Of a DNA stretch of 64,000 nucleotides, positions 17,157 through 26,634 are shown piece after piece. Both the position numbers and the translations under genes were made by a program. The notes beneath the pieces are model-generated. The model was not told where the DNA came from and searched no databases. It was given only the letters and a program-made list of their open reading frames with translations. Source of the DNA: Candidatus Poribacteria bacterium (GTDB lineage Bacteria > Poribacteria > WGA-4E > WGA-3G); the NCBI GenBank assembly GCA_022827185.1, contig JAJDTM010000013.1:85508-149507 (forward strand), given 5' to 3'. The first letter of the stretch is position 1. Each line of letters starts with the position of its first letter.

Positions 17157-17933
17157 ATGTATCCCCGTCTGTTTGCATGGCTCTGTGTTTTGAATCTCGT
17201 TTTGAGTGTAACGGCTGTAGAAGCTGCTAAAATTGCTGTTGTTGATTTTGCTGATCAGTGGACAAAGGTCGATGCGTTGCGCCAGACCCTGGATGAATTC
17301 AAAGTTGAATACGATGATCTGACAAAGGCATTGGAGGATGGACAACTCCGTTTCAAGGCAGAAAATAAAATTTTCTTAATTGGTAGCATGGTGACCAACA
17401 ACGCTGGATTGCACCAAAACCTCGACAAGAATGCAAAAGTGATTCAGGATTTCGTCGAAAATGGTGGTATCGTCTGGGAACCGACCCAAGCGGATCAGAA
17501 CGAAGCGAACGTGGATTGGTTACCGGCTGGATTGAGTTGTGTTCGGAGTGACCGCGATAGTCCAGATTTTGAGATACTACAAGCGGACCATCAACTCTTT
17601 AACGAACCCAACCGTATGGATCAAAAAACGTTTGAAGGCTGGGGACATCAGGGCTGGCCTACTGTCTGGGAAGTCATCGCTTCTCAAAAGGGCTTTGATG
17701 TGCTGATGGAAAGTTTGGGACAACCTGTTATCATGGAAGCGGAATTCGGGAAAGGTAAGTTTCTAATGATGGCGATTGCTCCTGATAAATACCATATCGC
17801 AGGTAACGATGACCATACGAAAGATATGGCAAAGCTTTTCATGGAGAATTTGCTGCTCCATGTTGAAGAATTTGCTGCTATCGAGGCAGACGGTAAGCTC
17901 ACAACAATGTGGGCAAATCTGAAAATGTGGTAG
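17157..17933 (+). CDS. Secreted ThuA-like/glutamine-amidotransferase-fold protein with KLTTxW terminus
   Basis: 258 residues with a signal peptide ending near VEAAK. The mature part alternates strands and helices like ThuA or class I amidotransferase-fold proteins: KIAVVDFADQW, KIFLIGSMVTNN, VIQDFVENGGIVWEPTQ, then KGKFLMMAIAPDKYHIAG and LFMENLLLHVEE. The nucleophile elbow Cys is not evident, so it is probably non-catalytic. The C-terminus EADGKLTTMWANLKMW carries the shared terminal motif. AAGGAG lies eight bases before the ATG. Confidence 0.75.
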   Translation: MYPRLFAWLCVLNLVLSVTAVEAAKIAVVDFADQWTKVDALRQTLDEFKVEYDDLTKALEDGQLRFKAENKIFLIGSMVTNNAGLHQNLDKNAKVIQDFVENGGIVWEPTQADQNEANVDWLPAGLSCVRSDRDSPDFEILQADHQLFNEPNRMDQKTFEGWGHQGWPTVWEVIASQKGFDVLMESLGQPVIMEAEFGKGKFLMMAIAPDKYHIAGNDDHTKDMAKLFMENLLLHVEEFAAIEADGKLTTMWANLKMW

Positions 17934-18142
17934 ATGGGATATTGAACATTATTGTAACATCCAGGTTTTCGACGGTCTGTCGGACGCTGCAACTATAGTG
18001 AATTTTGTAATTACTTATACACTCGTATGGTAGCGCGAACCGTGAAGTTACGTCCTATACTGCCACAGGCTAACAGCCTATGCTACAAAGTTGATGCGAC
18101 AAGTGTAAATTTATTTTTCGATTTTACTACTGGTTTGAGGGC

Positions 18143-18170
18143 GGGCGGATATGGAGGTCCGCCCTTAAAA
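18143..18170. terminator. Hairpin terminator between convergent genes
   Basis: GGGCGGA and TCCGCCC form a 7-bp stem around an 8-nt loop, followed by TTAAAAATAAAA. It sits between convergent genes and could act in both directions. Confidence 0.55.
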
Positions 18171-18178
18171 ATAAAATC

Positions 18179-19438
18179 CTAACTCCACAATCTATCGTGC
18201 GAACGCTCGGAATCCCATTCAGTTGTCGGTGCGAAGTATGCTGTTTCATTCGGATGGAGATGCTCTCGGATGACCTCTTCGTTGAGATCAATACCTAAGC
18301 CGGGTGCCTCTGGAACAGTGATATAACCGTCTTGAATGATTGGGTTCGGTAAACCCGTTACCATTTCATCCCACCACGGGTTATCGACAGAGTGGTTCTC
18401 CAGGACCATGAAGTTCGATGTCGCTGCGGCGCAGTGGACACTCGCCATTGCACAGATAGGTGTCCCCGCCATGTGGAGTGCCATCGCAATGCCGTGATCC
18501 TCTGCGAGATCACCGATTTTCTTTGTCTCCAAAATCCCGCCAGATGTCGCTATATCGGGGTGCGCTATGGCGATGCCACGACTTTCAAACAGCGGCATAA
18601 AGTCCTCTTTGCAGTAGATGTCCTCTCCTGTGCAGATAGGTGTTGCACATGAATTAGAGAGACGCACATATTGGTCAGTGTATTGCCACGGCACCATATC
18701 CTCCAACCACGCGAGATTGTATTTCTCTAATGCTCTTGCGAGGCGGATACAGTCTTCAATACCGATATGTCCGAAATGATCGACCGCAAGCGGTATCTCA
18801 TAGCCGATACTGTCCCGAACGGTTTCTACGTATTCGCAAAGTATAGCGATGCCCGACTCGGTCAAACGGATGCCGGTAAAGGGATGCATCAGGTTAGAAG
18901 TATCCAAATTTCCCTGCGGTGCCGAGAGTGTACCCGGGGTTCCGCGTAGGAGTCCAACACCGATATCCATTTTCAGGAAAGTGAACCCTCTATCAATGCG
19001 TTCTTGGAGTACCTTCCCCATCTGTTCGGGGTCTCTAAGGGACGGGGTATCGCTATAACATCGGATTTTATCTCGGAATTTACCACCCGCGAGTTGGTAA
19101 CACGGCACGCCGTACGCCTTGCCAGCGAGGTCCATCAATGCCATTTCAATCCCACAAACCCCGCCACCTTGTCGCGCATGGTGCCCGAACTGCTTAATCT
19201 GTCGAAAGATTTTATCAACGTTACACGGATTTTCGCCCAAAATTCGACTTTTGAGCATCAGCGCATAGGTCGGACTCGCGCCATCTCGAACTTCACCGAG
19301 ACCGTGAATGCCTTGGTTCGTGTCGAGTTTCAAAATGGGTCCGCCTGTTTGCGTCCGAACGATACGCATGTCGGTAATTTTCAGTTCCGAAGGCTGAGAA
19401 GCAGTATTGACATTCGATAGCATCTGTTGATCTTCCAT
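18179..19438 (-). CDS. Mandelate racemase/muconate lactonizing enzyme family (enolase superfamily)
   Basis: 419 residues. Metal ligands are visible in order: AVDHFGH (Asp), LAWLEDMVPW (Glu) and ICTGEDIY (Glu). FLKMDIGVG supplies the Lys of the second-strand motif as KxD rather than KxK, and MALHMAGTPI supplies the general-base His at the end of the barrel. This pattern fits acid-sugar dehydratases (galactonate- or mannonate-dehydratase-like), the exact substrate being unknown. GGAAAGGAAG precedes the ATG, and the upstream M14 peptidase gene ends directly at this start, so the two form an operon. Confidence 0.88.
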   Translation of the reverse strand: MEDQQMLSNVNTASQPSELKITDMRIVRTQTGGPILKLDTNQGIHGLGEVRDGASPTYALMLKSRILGENPCNVDKIFRQIKQFGHHARQGGGVCGIEMALMDLAGKAYGVPCYQLAGGKFRDKIRCYSDTPSLRDPEQMGKVLQERIDRGFTFLKMDIGVGLLRGTPGTLSAPQGNLDTSNLMHPFTGIRLTESGIAILCEYVETVRDSIGYEIPLAVDHFGHIGIEDCIRLARALEKYNLAWLEDMVPWQYTDQYVRLSNSCATPICTGEDIYCKEDFMPLFESRGIAIAHPDIATSGGILETKKIGDLAEDHGIAMALHMAGTPICAMASVHCAAATSNFMVLENHSVDNPWWDEMVTGLPNPIIQDGYITVPEAPGLGIDLNEEVIREHLHPNETAYFAPTTEWDSERSHDRLWS

Positions 19439-20179
19439 TTATACTTCCTTTCCCGATACAATGTTAAGCGCGGTATCCAGTATCGTTAGATGGAGTGCTG
19501 TGCGTTGTTCAAGCTGCCAGACTGTTGGTGTTTCAGAGATAATAACATGTTCGCTATGAAAATGCAACAGGTAAGGTGTTAACCCTTGCGTTCCCCATGA
19601 ATTAGCGACTTTGTAGACACCTTCGGCGAGATCTGGGGCATCTTCGCCGGGGTCTTCCGGATCTATTGGACCGATTGCTTTGGCAGCTGCGGCGAGTTTA
19701 GGACCGATATATTTTTCGTCACGCTTGCCTTCATAGAGGTAAAATCCGGTGGCATCGTAGTCTTCGTGGAAGTCTATCGCGAGTGAAAATTGGGTCTGAC
19801 CGAGTGCCTTTTTGATGATAGCGACCTCAGCGACATCATCCGTTTCAAAAGAGCGATTGATGTCTATGCCATCACGGGTCTCACGCGTGTTATGAACATA
19901 GCCGTAAGGGTTGATACACGGGATTATTAGAAATGAAAAATTTTTCAGAAATGCGGTATTGTCACGTTCGAGGAACTGTAAAACAGCCTCAACACCCGCG
20001 GGTTCATCGCCATGCATACCGCCAGTGATAAGCACCTGTTGCGGCTTACGTGCAGATGAATCTAAGCGGATTTGATGGATTGGCAGACTAATATTTTCTT
20101 TGGCGTGGACGCTACCCATCAATTCTATGGGTACTTCCAAATTGTTCAAGCGTTCGGTGACTTTGGTGTAATCTCGCAA
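19439..20179 (-). CDS. M14-family metallocarboxypeptidase / succinylglutamate desuccinylase-like
   Basis: Zinc-site motif GGMHGDEPAG (H and E ligands) and DFHED (third His), plus INPYGYVHNTRETRDGIDINRSF, which carries the Arg and NR of M14 enzymes. Start placed at a TTG codon preceded by AAGGAG with 9-nt spacing; the longest ATG frame would begin 99 nt further upstream (20278) without a ribosome binding site and adds an unconserved segment. About 246 residues. It may remove C-terminal or N-acyl groups from amino acids or peptides. Its stop codon abuts the start of the enolase-superfamily gene. Confidence 0.82.
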   Translation of the reverse strand: MRDYTKVTERLNNLEVPIELMGSVHAKENISLPIHQIRLDSSARKPQQVLITGGMHGDEPAGVEAVLQFLERDNTAFLKNFSFLIIPCINPYGYVHNTRETRDGIDINRSFETDDVAEVAIIKKALGQTQFSLAIDFHEDYDATGFYLYEGKRDEKYIGPKLAAAAKAIGPIDPEDPGEDAPDLAEGVYKVANSWGTQGLTPYLLHFHSEHVIISETPTVWQLEQRTALHLTILDTALNIVSGKEV

Positions 20180-20334
20180 ACTCTGAAACTCCTTAGCAGG
20201 GTTAGCACAGAATGTTATTATAAGATACCTTAAAGCGGGATGACATGCAACTTGTATTTTAAAATAGGTCAGAGCCATTCAGTTTTCAGTGTATTAACCA
20301 TCAGCAATCACAGCGGTTCCATATTTTACTATAT

Positions 20335-20459
20335 AGGACTTATGGAAAATAAAAAACGGTATATTTTGCTGAAAACACCTTACAGTGAGGGTATTTCGTT
20401 GTATTTAACCCCCTAAATCCCCTTATCAGGGGGACTTTAAGAGCAAATACGTAAGTCCT
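20335..20459. repeat. MITE-like element, family 1
   Basis: Bounded by AGGACTTA and GTAAGTCCT in inverted orientation with the CCTAAATCCCCTTATCAGGG hairpin inside. Together with an ECF-type promoter it occupies the gap before the first selN gene. At 20272-20286 the half-repeat AGAGCCATTCAGTTT, also an end of the 48.34 kb element, overlaps the gap edge. Confidence 0.6.
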
Positions 20460-20531
20460 AACTATAGATGAGTGGTTTTGTGTTTTTGCATCAGAATTGT
20501 GTCCGTTTTCTCCGATTTTTTAAAAAATTAG

Positions 20532-20558
20532 GCAACCGTTTTGTCCCTCCCTCGCGTC
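20532..20558 (+). promoter_or_regulatory. ECF-type promoter before the first selN gene
   Basis: GCAACC, 17 nt, CGTC, followed by TTTATATA. It lies 91 nt before the selN ATG. The same arrangement with exactly 17 nt recurs before ECF sigma genes at 36.7, 36.8, 52.2, 55.3 and 58.7 kb. Confidence 0.7.
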
Positions 20559-20648
20559 TTTATATATTGAAACCCGGATTTACGTGAACGCGAACAGAAT
20601 CCACTAAAGCATCGATCGTTACGTATGTTAATTGTCAGGAGATAAAAG

Positions 20649-21911
20649 ATGAAAAGAAGAAATTGGTTAGTTACCACAGTTTTGATGGCATCAATTTTCG
20701 GCTTATGCATAAGCCTTCTAAGTTGTGCCACAAATAAAATAAATCTGCGAAAAACACTGGATACGAAGGAAACCCTACAGGTGCAGGCATATTGGGATCC
20801 AATTGCGGATGCCTCGCTCGGTTTACCCGATCATACGCCAAAACATGCCGCGCTATTTAAAAACCTTTCACCCGCGCACCCCAGTCAAGAATATGACGTA
20901 GACGCTTTCAAAGCCTTTTTTCCGAAAGGATCTGTTCCTGTCGGACACGTGTGGGAACTGGATATGAACGAAGTCCTCCCGTTTCTCCGCCAGTTTCACG
21001 CCGGAGCAACCGCGGAGATGCATATCAACCCAGGTGGAGAAGGTGCCATAGAGGTATTTGGTCGGCGTATAGTTCTGATAAAGGTAGGTTTGGAGTCAGA
21101 GGGTGCGTTCGCATGTCTTCGCGCACTTTCGGCGACTCATGCCGAAATCGTCTTCAGAATTCATGCCGAATTTCTATTGGATGAGGAGGCGCGTGCCTAC
21201 TTTACACCCGCACAATTCACCGGACGGTTGATACTCAATCGGAACAGTGGAACGATTCGCGATTTTTGGCTCCATCTCCCACCGCGTAAGACCAATGTTG
21301 ACATCAACGCCTTTGGCAGTGCGGATATGGTTTACGTGCCGCGCATGGAACTGATCGCACAAAACGCGCATGACCAGAGTGATATTGCCTGGGAGACTGC
21401 CATTACCGAAAACGAGGTGAAAGACCTGTTAGAGGCTTCCTTCTATAAGTTTTCCGAAATTGAGAGGCTCCCTATTGAGGAGGCTGTTGCACAAGCACAG
21501 GCGGAGAACCGCCCTATTCATGTGATTCTCACCTGGGGTGTGTTTGACGACGAATCGTGCTGAGCGAGCGGTAAAACCTTGAGGACAGTTGTCCTCTCCG
21601 ATTCAAAAATCGTAAAATTGCTCAATAAGCACTATGTCAATGTATTCCTTCTGATTCGGGATCTGCGTGAACTTCAGAACGGGACGAAGGACGAGTTAGT
21701 AAGTAAATTCGCAAATACGGTTTCCACAACGTTTGAAGCGGCTGTCGCGCAGGGCGTAGATGGTTCGGTAAACAGTTTTGTACTATCGCCTCAATTGGAG
21801 TTGATAGGTCATTTACCTTATCAGGATCTAACAAAACCAAACGAGGACATTGAGGTCATTAACGAGACATACCGGACATTTCTAAAGGATGCTTTGACCA
21901 AAAATAGGTAG
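20649..21911 (+). CDS. selN: Selenoprotein N (SelN/SELENON) homolog 1, lipoprotein, UGA-encoded Sec305
   Basis: Read through the in-frame TGA at 21561-21563, the gene encodes 420 residues. A lipoprotein signal with lipobox LLSC (C26) predicts a periplasmic lipid-anchored protein. Blocks shared with eukaryotic SELENON: FRIHAEF (169-175), FTPAQFTG (185-192), VPRMEL (230-235), then AQAENRPIHVILTWG and DDESC-U-ASGKTLR, followed by SDSKIVKLLNKHYVNVFL of a thioredoxin-like fold. A GAGGAC-AGTT-GTCCTC hairpin starts 17 nt after the TGA. SELENON is an ER redox protein; a periplasmic thiol/selenol role is inferred. This is the shortest copy, without the C-terminal domain of the other three. Confidence 0.9.
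21564..21596 (+). promoter_or_regulatory. Bacterial SECIS element of selN copy 1
   Basis: After the Sec codon, 17 nt lead to a perfect 6-bp stem GAGGAC/GTCCTC with loop AGTT, G being second in the loop. Spacing and loop G fit the bacterial SECIS rule recognised by SelB. Confidence 0.8.
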
Positions 21912-21967
21912 GTGCGATTTGGAAGGAAACACAGAAGTCACACTTAAGCGAAAGGTAGGAAGCTATC

Positions 21968-23440
21968 ATGTTACTAACACTCATACGCCAACAGTTCCTC
22001 TCTCATCTGATGAGTGCTCGCTTTTTTGCTGCCGTTATCATTACTCTCCTTCTTGTTGTTTTCAATACGCTTGTGCTTATTGATGAATACGAGCGTCGAC
22101 TCGCTGACTACAACATTCAAAAAACAGTTCATCGCCAGAAAGTGGAGGCGGCAGAAACTTATTCAACTTTAGAACTGTTTATTGAACGTCCACCAAATCC
22201 GTTGAGTCTCTTTAGTACAGGATTAGAAAAACAGCTTGGAAGTACGGTTGAAATCTATTATAGCCTTGTCCCGTTGATTTCCAATGCTTCCGCGCGATAC
22301 TTAGCGAACCCGTTTTTAAACCTTTTTTTAAAGATTGATCTTGCCTTTATCTTTCAAGTGGTACTGAGCCTACTTGCCCTGCTTTTTGGCTACGATGCCA
22401 TTTCTGGAGAACGGGAAACTGGCACCTTGCGGCTCCTTGTCTCCCAGCCAGTATCGCGAAGTTCTCTCCTTGTTGGTACATATATCGGTGCTATGATTTG
22501 CCTGTTACTGCCATTGCTTTTGAGCCTGTTGTTGATTCTGATTCTATTATCAACAACCAGTTCAATTCAACTCAGTCCGGATGACTTCCTCCGAATCAGC
22601 GGGATTTTCCTAACGACAATTGCGTATGTCTCCATTTTCTATCTGATTGGACTCTTTATTTCCACCATGTCTCAACGGACCGCCACCTCGGCCATGCTCT
22701 GTATGTTCTCATGGGTAGTTCTGGTCATCCTTTACCCAACCTGGAGTCAATTTACCATGAATCCAGTCGGCGATACGCACGCTGAAAAATCCTCAGTAGA
22801 GCGACAAGTAAATCAGATTTGGGAAGAAGTTGACAGAGAAAAACGCCGGTTCGTAGCAAACAGCCCACTTATGGGCAAGCCACCATGGTTTAATCTCACG
22901 GGAAAAGGCGCGGTCGCTTGGGGAGACGGACGATATAAGGTAAATCTGGAATTGGATCCACAATCAGAGGAACTCGTTCCTCATGTCCAAGAGTATTATA
23001 AGACCATAAGCGCATTGGAAATCCGCTTAGCCAAAAAAACAGCTCTGATCCGAGAACAAAGTTTGGAAAGGACAGATATTCAACAATCAAGGTGGGATGA
23101 ACTTTTGATGAAGCTAAGTCCGGCAAGTCTCTATAGGTTTGCAACAGCCGCTTGGGTGGGAACCGATTTGGATGGCATGCTTGATTTCGCTGAAGCCACA
23201 CAGAAGTACCATCAAGCACTCATTAACTATTTTTACCAAGAGGATGCCTTTGCCAGTCGACTCTGGTTTGCTTCTGACAAGGGTATTGTGGATTGGTCGA
23301 ACTTGCCCCAGTTTCACTTTGATCGTAAAGATGTCTGGGTCAACGCACACCGGGCGATTCCTGAACTTTTTGTATTGTTAGTCATGAATCTGGTTCTCTT
23401 TGGCGGCACAGTTCAGGTTTTTATCAGAATGGATGTATAG
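21968..23440 (+). CDS. ABC-2 type permease (NosY/DUF3526-like) 1
   Basis: 490 residues. One membrane segment near the N-terminus (residues 17-37), a long outer loop, then five to six segments between about 120 and 265 and one at the C-terminus. The motif YDAISGERETGTLRLLVSQPVSRSSLLVGTYIG is diagnostic for ABC-2 permeases of the NosY/gliding-motility type. The large soluble part (about 270-455) fits the DUF3526 pattern. No ATP-binding partner is adjacent. It lies between the first selN and a WD40 gene; AGGAAG precedes the ATG. Confidence 0.87.
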   Translation: MLLTLIRQQFLSHLMSARFFAAVIITLLLVVFNTLVLIDEYERRLADYNIQKTVHRQKVEAAETYSTLELFIERPPNPLSLFSTGLEKQLGSTVEIYYSLVPLISNASARYLANPFLNLFLKIDLAFIFQVVLSLLALLFGYDAISGERETGTLRLLVSQPVSRSSLLVGTYIGAMICLLLPLLLSLLLILILLSTTSSIQLSPDDFLRISGIFLTTIAYVSIFYLIGLFISTMSQRTATSAMLCMFSWVVLVILYPTWSQFTMNPVGDTHAEKSSVERQVNQIWEEVDREKRRFVANSPLMGKPPWFNLTGKGAVAWGDGRYKVNLELDPQSEELVPHVQEYYKTISALEIRLAKKTALIREQSLERTDIQQSRWDELLMKLSPASLYRFATAAWVGTDLDGMLDFAEATQKYHQALINYFYQEDAFASRLWFASDKGIVDWSNLPQFHFDRKDVWVNAHRAIPELFVLLVMNLVLFGGTVQVFIRMDV

Positions 23441-23605
23441 CGTATTAATTTAAATGCTGTAAGAAGGTAAAAGTTTTCACATCTGTAGCAAATCACGTGG
23501 CATCGAAAAAACCACAAAGATTGAATTTGTGAACCATTTTAAAAGCCAAACGCCACTATTTAACTGGCATATCAACTACCTTTTATACAAGAGGAGATAC
23601 GGAAA

Positions 23606-24634
23606 ATGAAGGTACTAAAATTGGCAAGTCTCGTTCTGCTGCTGAGTGTTCCCCTGTTTGAGACAAACAGCGGGGCACAAAGTTTGTCTCAAACGGTTAA
23701 AGCCCGTATTGATGTTCAGCAAGGGGCAATAAATGATATGGTGTTTTCTACGGATGGCAGACATCTCGCGATTGCGAGTACAAAAAGTCTCCAACTCTAT
23801 GATGCCAAAACTTACAAAGAGCTTATCTCGTTTACCGGACATACAGATTCGGTGTTAGCGGTAGCACTCTCTCCCGACGGTAAGCTTCTGATTAGCGGCG
23901 GTCAGGACGAGACGGTCCGGCTGTGGAGAACTGACACCGGTGAACTCGTTCGCACCCGCGAAGAACATTGGGGACACGTCAATGCTCTCGCATTCTCTGC
24001 CGATGGCGAAATGTTTTGGAGTGGGTGTAACAACGACAGAGAGATTCGATCTTGGTTTTCGTATGACGGCGGCAAGAGCAGCAAAAGGCAGGGTACCCTA
24101 CCCTACATGAAGCCTAAAGATGTATACACTGCAACGGTGTTTTCACCCAACGCCGAAATCTTAGTAAGGGCAAGCACCGCCACTGCCCCCGAACTCGGAG
24201 ATGGGTTCCTTATTTTCTTTATTTCCCTGCACGGCACGAGAACTTCAACTATTTTCAGAGCAACGCATGCCGATCCGGTCAATGTCTTAACCCTTCATGC
24301 CGACGGTAATCTCCTCGCCACTGGCAGCGCGGATAAGACAATCCAGTTGTGGAATATAAAAGACACGACGCAACCGAGCCATATCCTCTCTAAACACACC
24401 AGAGGTATCACGGCTATAGCATTTTCAGACCCTGGGAAACTGATTGCCAGTGGAAGTTCGGACAAAACCATTCAGTTGTGGGATGTTGAGACAGGGAAAC
24501 CTCTTGATACGCTTACAGAACATACAAGCATGATTACTGCTGTAACCTTTTTTGGCGATAAAACACTTGCCAGTGGGAGCTCCAACGGCACAGTTATCCT
24601 GTGGAACCTAAAGGGAACCGATTTAACTGAGTAA
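23606..24634 (+). CDS. Secreted WD40 beta-propeller protein 1
   Basis: 342 residues with a signal peptide ending at about NSGAQS. WD40 units are evident: GHTDSVLAVALSPDG ... DETVRLWRTDTGE, NVLTLHADGNLLATGSADKTIQLWN, GITAIAFSDPGKLIASGSSDKTIQLWD and ITAVTFFGDKTLASGSSNGTVILWN, about seven blades. The blade with FSADGEMFWSGCNNDREIRSWFSYDGG is shared with the two other WD40 proteins of the cluster. It is probably a periplasmic scaffold for neighbouring membrane or selN proteins (inference from context). AGAGGAGAT precedes the ATG. Confidence 0.88.
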   Translation: MKVLKLASLVLLLSVPLFETNSGAQSLSQTVKARIDVQQGAINDMVFSTDGRHLAIASTKSLQLYDAKTYKELISFTGHTDSVLAVALSPDGKLLISGGQDETVRLWRTDTGELVRTREEHWGHVNALAFSADGEMFWSGCNNDREIRSWFSYDGGKSSKRQGTLPYMKPKDVYTATVFSPNAEILVRASTATAPELGDGFLIFFISLHGTRTSTIFRATHADPVNVLTLHADGNLLATGSADKTIQLWNIKDTTQPSHILSKHTRGITAIAFSDPGKLIASGSSDKTIQLWDVETGKPLDTLTEHTSMITAVTFFGDKTLASGSSNGTVILWNLKGTDLTE

Positions 24635-24759
24635 CTAAAATGCGGTTTACTGGTCAACAAAATATGCCGATGCTAAAACCTTGGACTTTAGAACACGGAT
24701 ACAGACTCCAGTGGGGACAGCGTATGTCAATACATTCAGACAGATTATAAGGCGGATCA

Positions 24760-26196
24760 ATGATGATTTGGCACATCCTTAAAAGAGAATTATTTGACCA
24801 TATCAATAGTTTGCGCTTCGCATTAACTACGTTCATTATGATTGCATTAATGGTAACCAATGCTATTGTGCACCTCCAGAAACACGCAGACCAAATCCAA
24901 GAGTATTCCAAGAACGTTACTGTATCCATCAACAAGTTGAAAGCGCAGACGCGGCTGTACACGTTGATCCAAAGGGGACCTGGTGAACTGTACAAACGTC
25001 CATCTGCGCTCTCCTTCATTGCCAATGGTGGTGATGCCTTTCTTCCGAAGCTTGTTATAGATGATGATTCTTGGACGGCAGGCGACGTGAAAAGCATAGC
25101 GACTGTAGGTTACCCCGAAACAAAACAGAAATCAAAAAATTTACGGCCGCCGGGCGTACCCTTGGATTGGGTATTTATCATCACGTATTTATTCTCTTTT
25201 ATTCCAATTTTATTTTCCTTTGATGCCCTTTCAGGCGAACGAGAACATGGAACGCTCCGATTGTGTCTTGCCAATCCGATTTCTAGGTCCCTGATAGTGG
25301 TAAGTAAATTCCTGGGGATACTCATCGCCCTCGTTCTTCCATTCACTTTTGCCTTTTTGTTGAACATAACCATTCTTTCTACATCGCCTTGGATTCAATT
25401 TGCTCCTGCAGACTGGGCACGCCTTGCGCTGGTCTTTCTCATTGTTTGTTGCTATGCCTGCATCTTCATTGCGGTCGGGTTGATGGTTTCTGCTCGGTTA
25501 GAGAGACGAATGAGCCTGGTCGTGCTCCTGTTGATTTGGGTAATAGTGGTGGTTTTTATGCCCCTAACGCTGGGGACACTCGCAGTGAAATGGTCAACAC
25601 CCATTCAAACGGTGCATCAGTTTCGCGCGACAAAGAGAGAATTTATAAATAACACCAGAACAGAAAATAGTCGTAAATGGATCCAAATGAAACAACACAT
25701 TGACCGGAATAAAGCTCAGAAAGATGAACTATTGTCTCTCCTGAGGTTCAAGATGGAGTGGGTGAACTTTGATAGAAATATTCGAGAGGATCTAAATCGG
25801 GAGTACTTAATGGCACAAATTAAACAAGTACAGCAAGCACGATTCGTGTGCCGTTTATCTCCAGCAGCGACCGTTCAATACACACTCGAATCAATGGCAG
25901 CCACTGGATTGAATCGACACCGACAATTCGTGGAAAACGTGCAGCTTTATACAAAACGATTTCGACAATTCATCGTCGAAATCGATAGCATTGATTCCGA
26001 AAGTCTCCATCTCATTGGTATTCCCGAAGGCATGTCTAATAAGCCAATCACCCCTGAACAGATTCCGATATTTGAGGATAAACTGACTTTTAGAGACTCG
26101 TTCAACTCAGCCTTAGTAGATATGTCGCTGCTCGTTTTATTTGCCGGTGTGTTTCTTTCAGGAGCATGTCTCTTTTTCTTACGCGCAGACGTATGA
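24760..26196 (+). CDS. ABC-2 type permease (NosY/DUF3526-like) 2
   Basis: 478 residues, paralogous to the permease gene two positions upstream: N-terminal segment, an outer loop, then FSFDALSGEREHGTLRLCLANPISRSLIVVSKFLG as the ABC-2 signature, several membrane spans (to about 275), a soluble region and a final span (LLVLFAGVFLSGACLFFL). Again no ATPase gene is next to it. The two permeases could form a heterodimer around a distant ATPase. The start follows AAGGCGG; a second ATG is adjacent. Confidence 0.87.
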   Translation: MMIWHILKRELFDHINSLRFALTTFIMIALMVTNAIVHLQKHADQIQEYSKNVTVSINKLKAQTRLYTLIQRGPGELYKRPSALSFIANGGDAFLPKLVIDDDSWTAGDVKSIATVGYPETKQKSKNLRPPGVPLDWVFIITYLFSFIPILFSFDALSGEREHGTLRLCLANPISRSLIVVSKFLGILIALVLPFTFAFLLNITILSTSPWIQFAPADWARLALVFLIVCCYACIFIAVGLMVSARLERRMSLVVLLLIWVIVVVFMPLTLGTLAVKWSTPIQTVHQFRATKREFINNTRTENSRKWIQMKQHIDRNKAQKDELLSLLRFKMEWVNFDRNIREDLNREYLMAQIKQVQQARFVCRLSPAATVQYTLESMAATGLNRHRQFVENVQLYTKRFRQFIVEIDSIDSESLHLIGIPEGMSNKPITPEQIPIFEDKLTFRDSFNSALVDMSLLVLFAGVFLSGACLFFLRADV

Positions 26197-26216
26197 ACCG
26201 GTGATTGGACAATTTT

Positions 26217-26358
26217 ACGCCAAGTTGGGAACCGATTGCGGATGCATCGCTCGGAATACCCAGTTACTCACAGAGGCACGAAATTCTTTTTACCGACGCA
26301 CCCGAGTCAAGAATATGAGGTAGACGCTTTCAAAACCTTTCTTCAAACTGAAAACGCA
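26217..26358 (+). pseudogene. Degraded fifth selN copy (N-terminal fragment)
   Basis: The fragment reads WEPIADASLGIP, then after a frame change PSQEYEVDAFKTF, closely matching WDPIADASLGLP and PSQEYDVDAFKAF of selN copy 1 (its residues 49-90). At least one frameshift separates the two parts, and nothing of the Sec region remains. The downstream ECF-type promoter is also like that of selN copy 1, so a larger duplicated block has decayed. Confidence 0.75.
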
Positions 26359-26367
26359 AAAAATTAG

Positions 26368-26394
26368 GCAACCGTTTTCTCAATATAGCGCGTC
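26368..26394 (+). promoter_or_regulatory. ECF-type promoter before the small secreted protein gene
   Basis: GCAACC, 17 nt, CGTC, followed by ACTATATATTGA. It shares the flanking AAAAAATTAG with the promoter before selN copy 1. Distance to the next ATG is about 240 nt. Confidence 0.6.
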
Positions 26395-26482
26395 ACTATA
26401 TATTGAGCGAGTAAATTGTGTTTCCAGCGTTTATTTTCAGCAGCCAGTGCGGGCATATCCAAACCTATTCTGATTGCTGAAA

Positions 26483-26499
26483 GGGTTGCGTAGCAACCC
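26483..26499. repeat. Short palindrome
   Basis: GGGTTGC-GTA-GCAACCC, perfect 7-bp stem with a 3-nt loop in the leader before the small secreted protein gene. Without a T tract it is more likely a REP-like repeat than a terminator. Confidence 0.45.
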
Positions 26500-26634
26500 G
26501 ATCTGATCCGGTCTTAATCGTGATGGGCGAATCACTTAATGTCTATGAAATCCGGCAGCTAATAACAGAATTACATTAAAACCTAAAGAGACTTCAGAAA
26601 TCTCAGTTGAGTTTCACAATAAAAGGAAAATAAA

